The position numbers were made by a program, and so were the translations under genes. From an uncultured Clostridium sp. (GTDB lineage Bacteria; Bacillota; Clostridia; Lachnospirales; Lachnospiraceae), in contig URUZ01000124.1 of the NCBI GenBank assembly GCA_900551225.1, forward strand, positions 1 through 12,682: 12,682 nt of DNA. The letters are read 5' to 3'. The notes beneath the pieces are model-generated. The model made no database searches and was not told the origin of the DNA. It saw only the letters and a program-made list of their open reading frames with translations. This document shows, piece after piece, positions 12,250 to 12,682 of this stretch (within the stretch, counting starts at the first letter, position 1; each line of letters opens with the position of its first letter).

Positions 12250-12682
12250 ATGAGATGTCAAATGTGCTGTATGTTGTAATCGTGTCCACACTACGTATGT
12301 CAATTCCTTTGATCCTCACCACGACAGGGGCAACATTTTCCGTCCGGGCAGGAATCAGCGAGCTTGGCTGTGAAGGAATGATGATTGCCGGCGCTGTATT
12401 TGGGGTTCTGGGTTCCTACATAACAGGCAATGCCTGGATGGGACTTGTATTCGCCATTATATTTGGAATCCTGTTTTCCCTGCTTCACGCAGTCCTTCAC
12501 ATAACCTATAAAGTGAATCAGACCATCAGCGGTATGAGCGTGAACCTTTTGGGAGCGGCTGTTGCCCCGTTGCTGCTGCAGCTTGTCTGGGGATCTAAAA
12601 GCTTATCGGGAAGCGTTTCCGCGTTCTGTAAACTGGATTCCGTCTGGCTGCGCTCCATTCCGGTAGCTGGGCCGGTTTTAGC
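12246..12682 (+). CDS. ABC transporter permease 2 (BPD_transp_2 family, NupQ-like), 3' truncated by window
   Basis: The first 145 codons of a second membrane permease run off the right edge. The N-terminus MNEMSNVLYVVIVSTLRMS is followed by SIPLILTTTGATFSVRAG and ISELGCEGMMIAGAVFGVLG. The last two segments match the standard RAG-(V/I)-xN-(I/L)-G-xEGMM block of NupQ-type permeases. LLHAVLHITYKVNQTISGMSVNLLG follows (parts LLHAVLHITYKV and NQTISGMSVNLLG), also a family hallmark. ATG 12246 overlaps the stop of permease 1 in ATGA, with a GGGGGAAGGGAG purine tract upstream, so translation is coupled. It would pair with permease 1 to form the channel. The operon's end is outside the window. Confidence 0.92.
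   Translation, partial: MNEMSNVLYVVIVSTLRMSIPLILTTTGATFSVRAGISELGCEGMMIAGAVFGVLGSYITGNAWMGLVFAIIFGILFSLLHAVLHITYKVNQTISGMSVNLLGAAVAPLLLQLVWGSKSLSGSVSAFCKLDSVWLRSIPVAGPVL

Noticed and set aside
1..12682. CRISPR array, prophage, transposon, tRNA or rRNA
   Set aside because: No regularly spaced repeats, mobile-element proteins, terminal inverted repeats or RNA-gene signatures were seen on either strand.

Overview
The window looks like chromosomal DNA of a Gram-positive gut-type Clostridia. The Lachnospiraceae are my best guess, with an Enterocloster-like genome as a looser guess. The reasons are strong AGGAGG-type ribosome binding sites, occasional GTG and TTG starts, TTGACA/TATAAT promoters, compact operons, and the gene families present. 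I see no rRNA, tRNA, transposase, integrase or CRISPR array. The window is two adjacent metabolic modules separated by a strong terminator.

Module 1 (about 1-6690, GC-rich by eye) is a plus-strand run: the tail of a RidA-family enamine/imine deaminase, a PLP fold-type III D-serine dehydratase/D-threonine aldolase-like enzyme, a nitrilase/omega-amidase-type hydrolase, a DUF3100-like membrane protein, a small membrane protein, and an M20 amidohydrolase. It ends in a hairpin at 4896-4951. Facing it is a minus-strand YheO/DauR-type PAS-HTH regulator. Divergent from that regulator is an L-aspartate dehydrogenase-like gene. The 174-bp divergent region carries two well-formed sigma-A promoters, a near-repeated A-rich motif and a small palindrome, which suggests autoregulation and control of the dehydrogenase. 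Together the genes suggest uptake of an N-acylated or amidated compound, its hydrolysis, and catabolism of a D-configured beta-hydroxy amino acid through an imine such as iminosuccinate. This pathway is an inference and no substrate can be read from the sequence.

Module 2 (about 6694-12682, visibly more AT-rich) has a minus-strand GntR/HutC-type regulator divergent from a plus-strand operon. The operon encodes a divergent ComB-like (2-phosphosulfolactate phosphatase family) protein, a BMP-family substrate-binding lipoprotein, a double-ATPase ABC subunit, and two permeases, the second cut by the right edge. A similar 10-base motif, GTCTAYAGWC, lies at both divergent promoters and is a good candidate operator. 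The transporter is of the nucleoside (NupNOPQ/PnrA) type. Its pairing with a ComB-like enzyme, and the loss of a conserved aspartate motif in the binding protein, hint at a ligand other than an ordinary nucleoside.

The most interesting leads are the D-hydroxy-amino-acid/iminosuccinate module with its uncharacterised two-part membrane system, and the ComB-like/BMP transporter operon with its predicted GntR operators.
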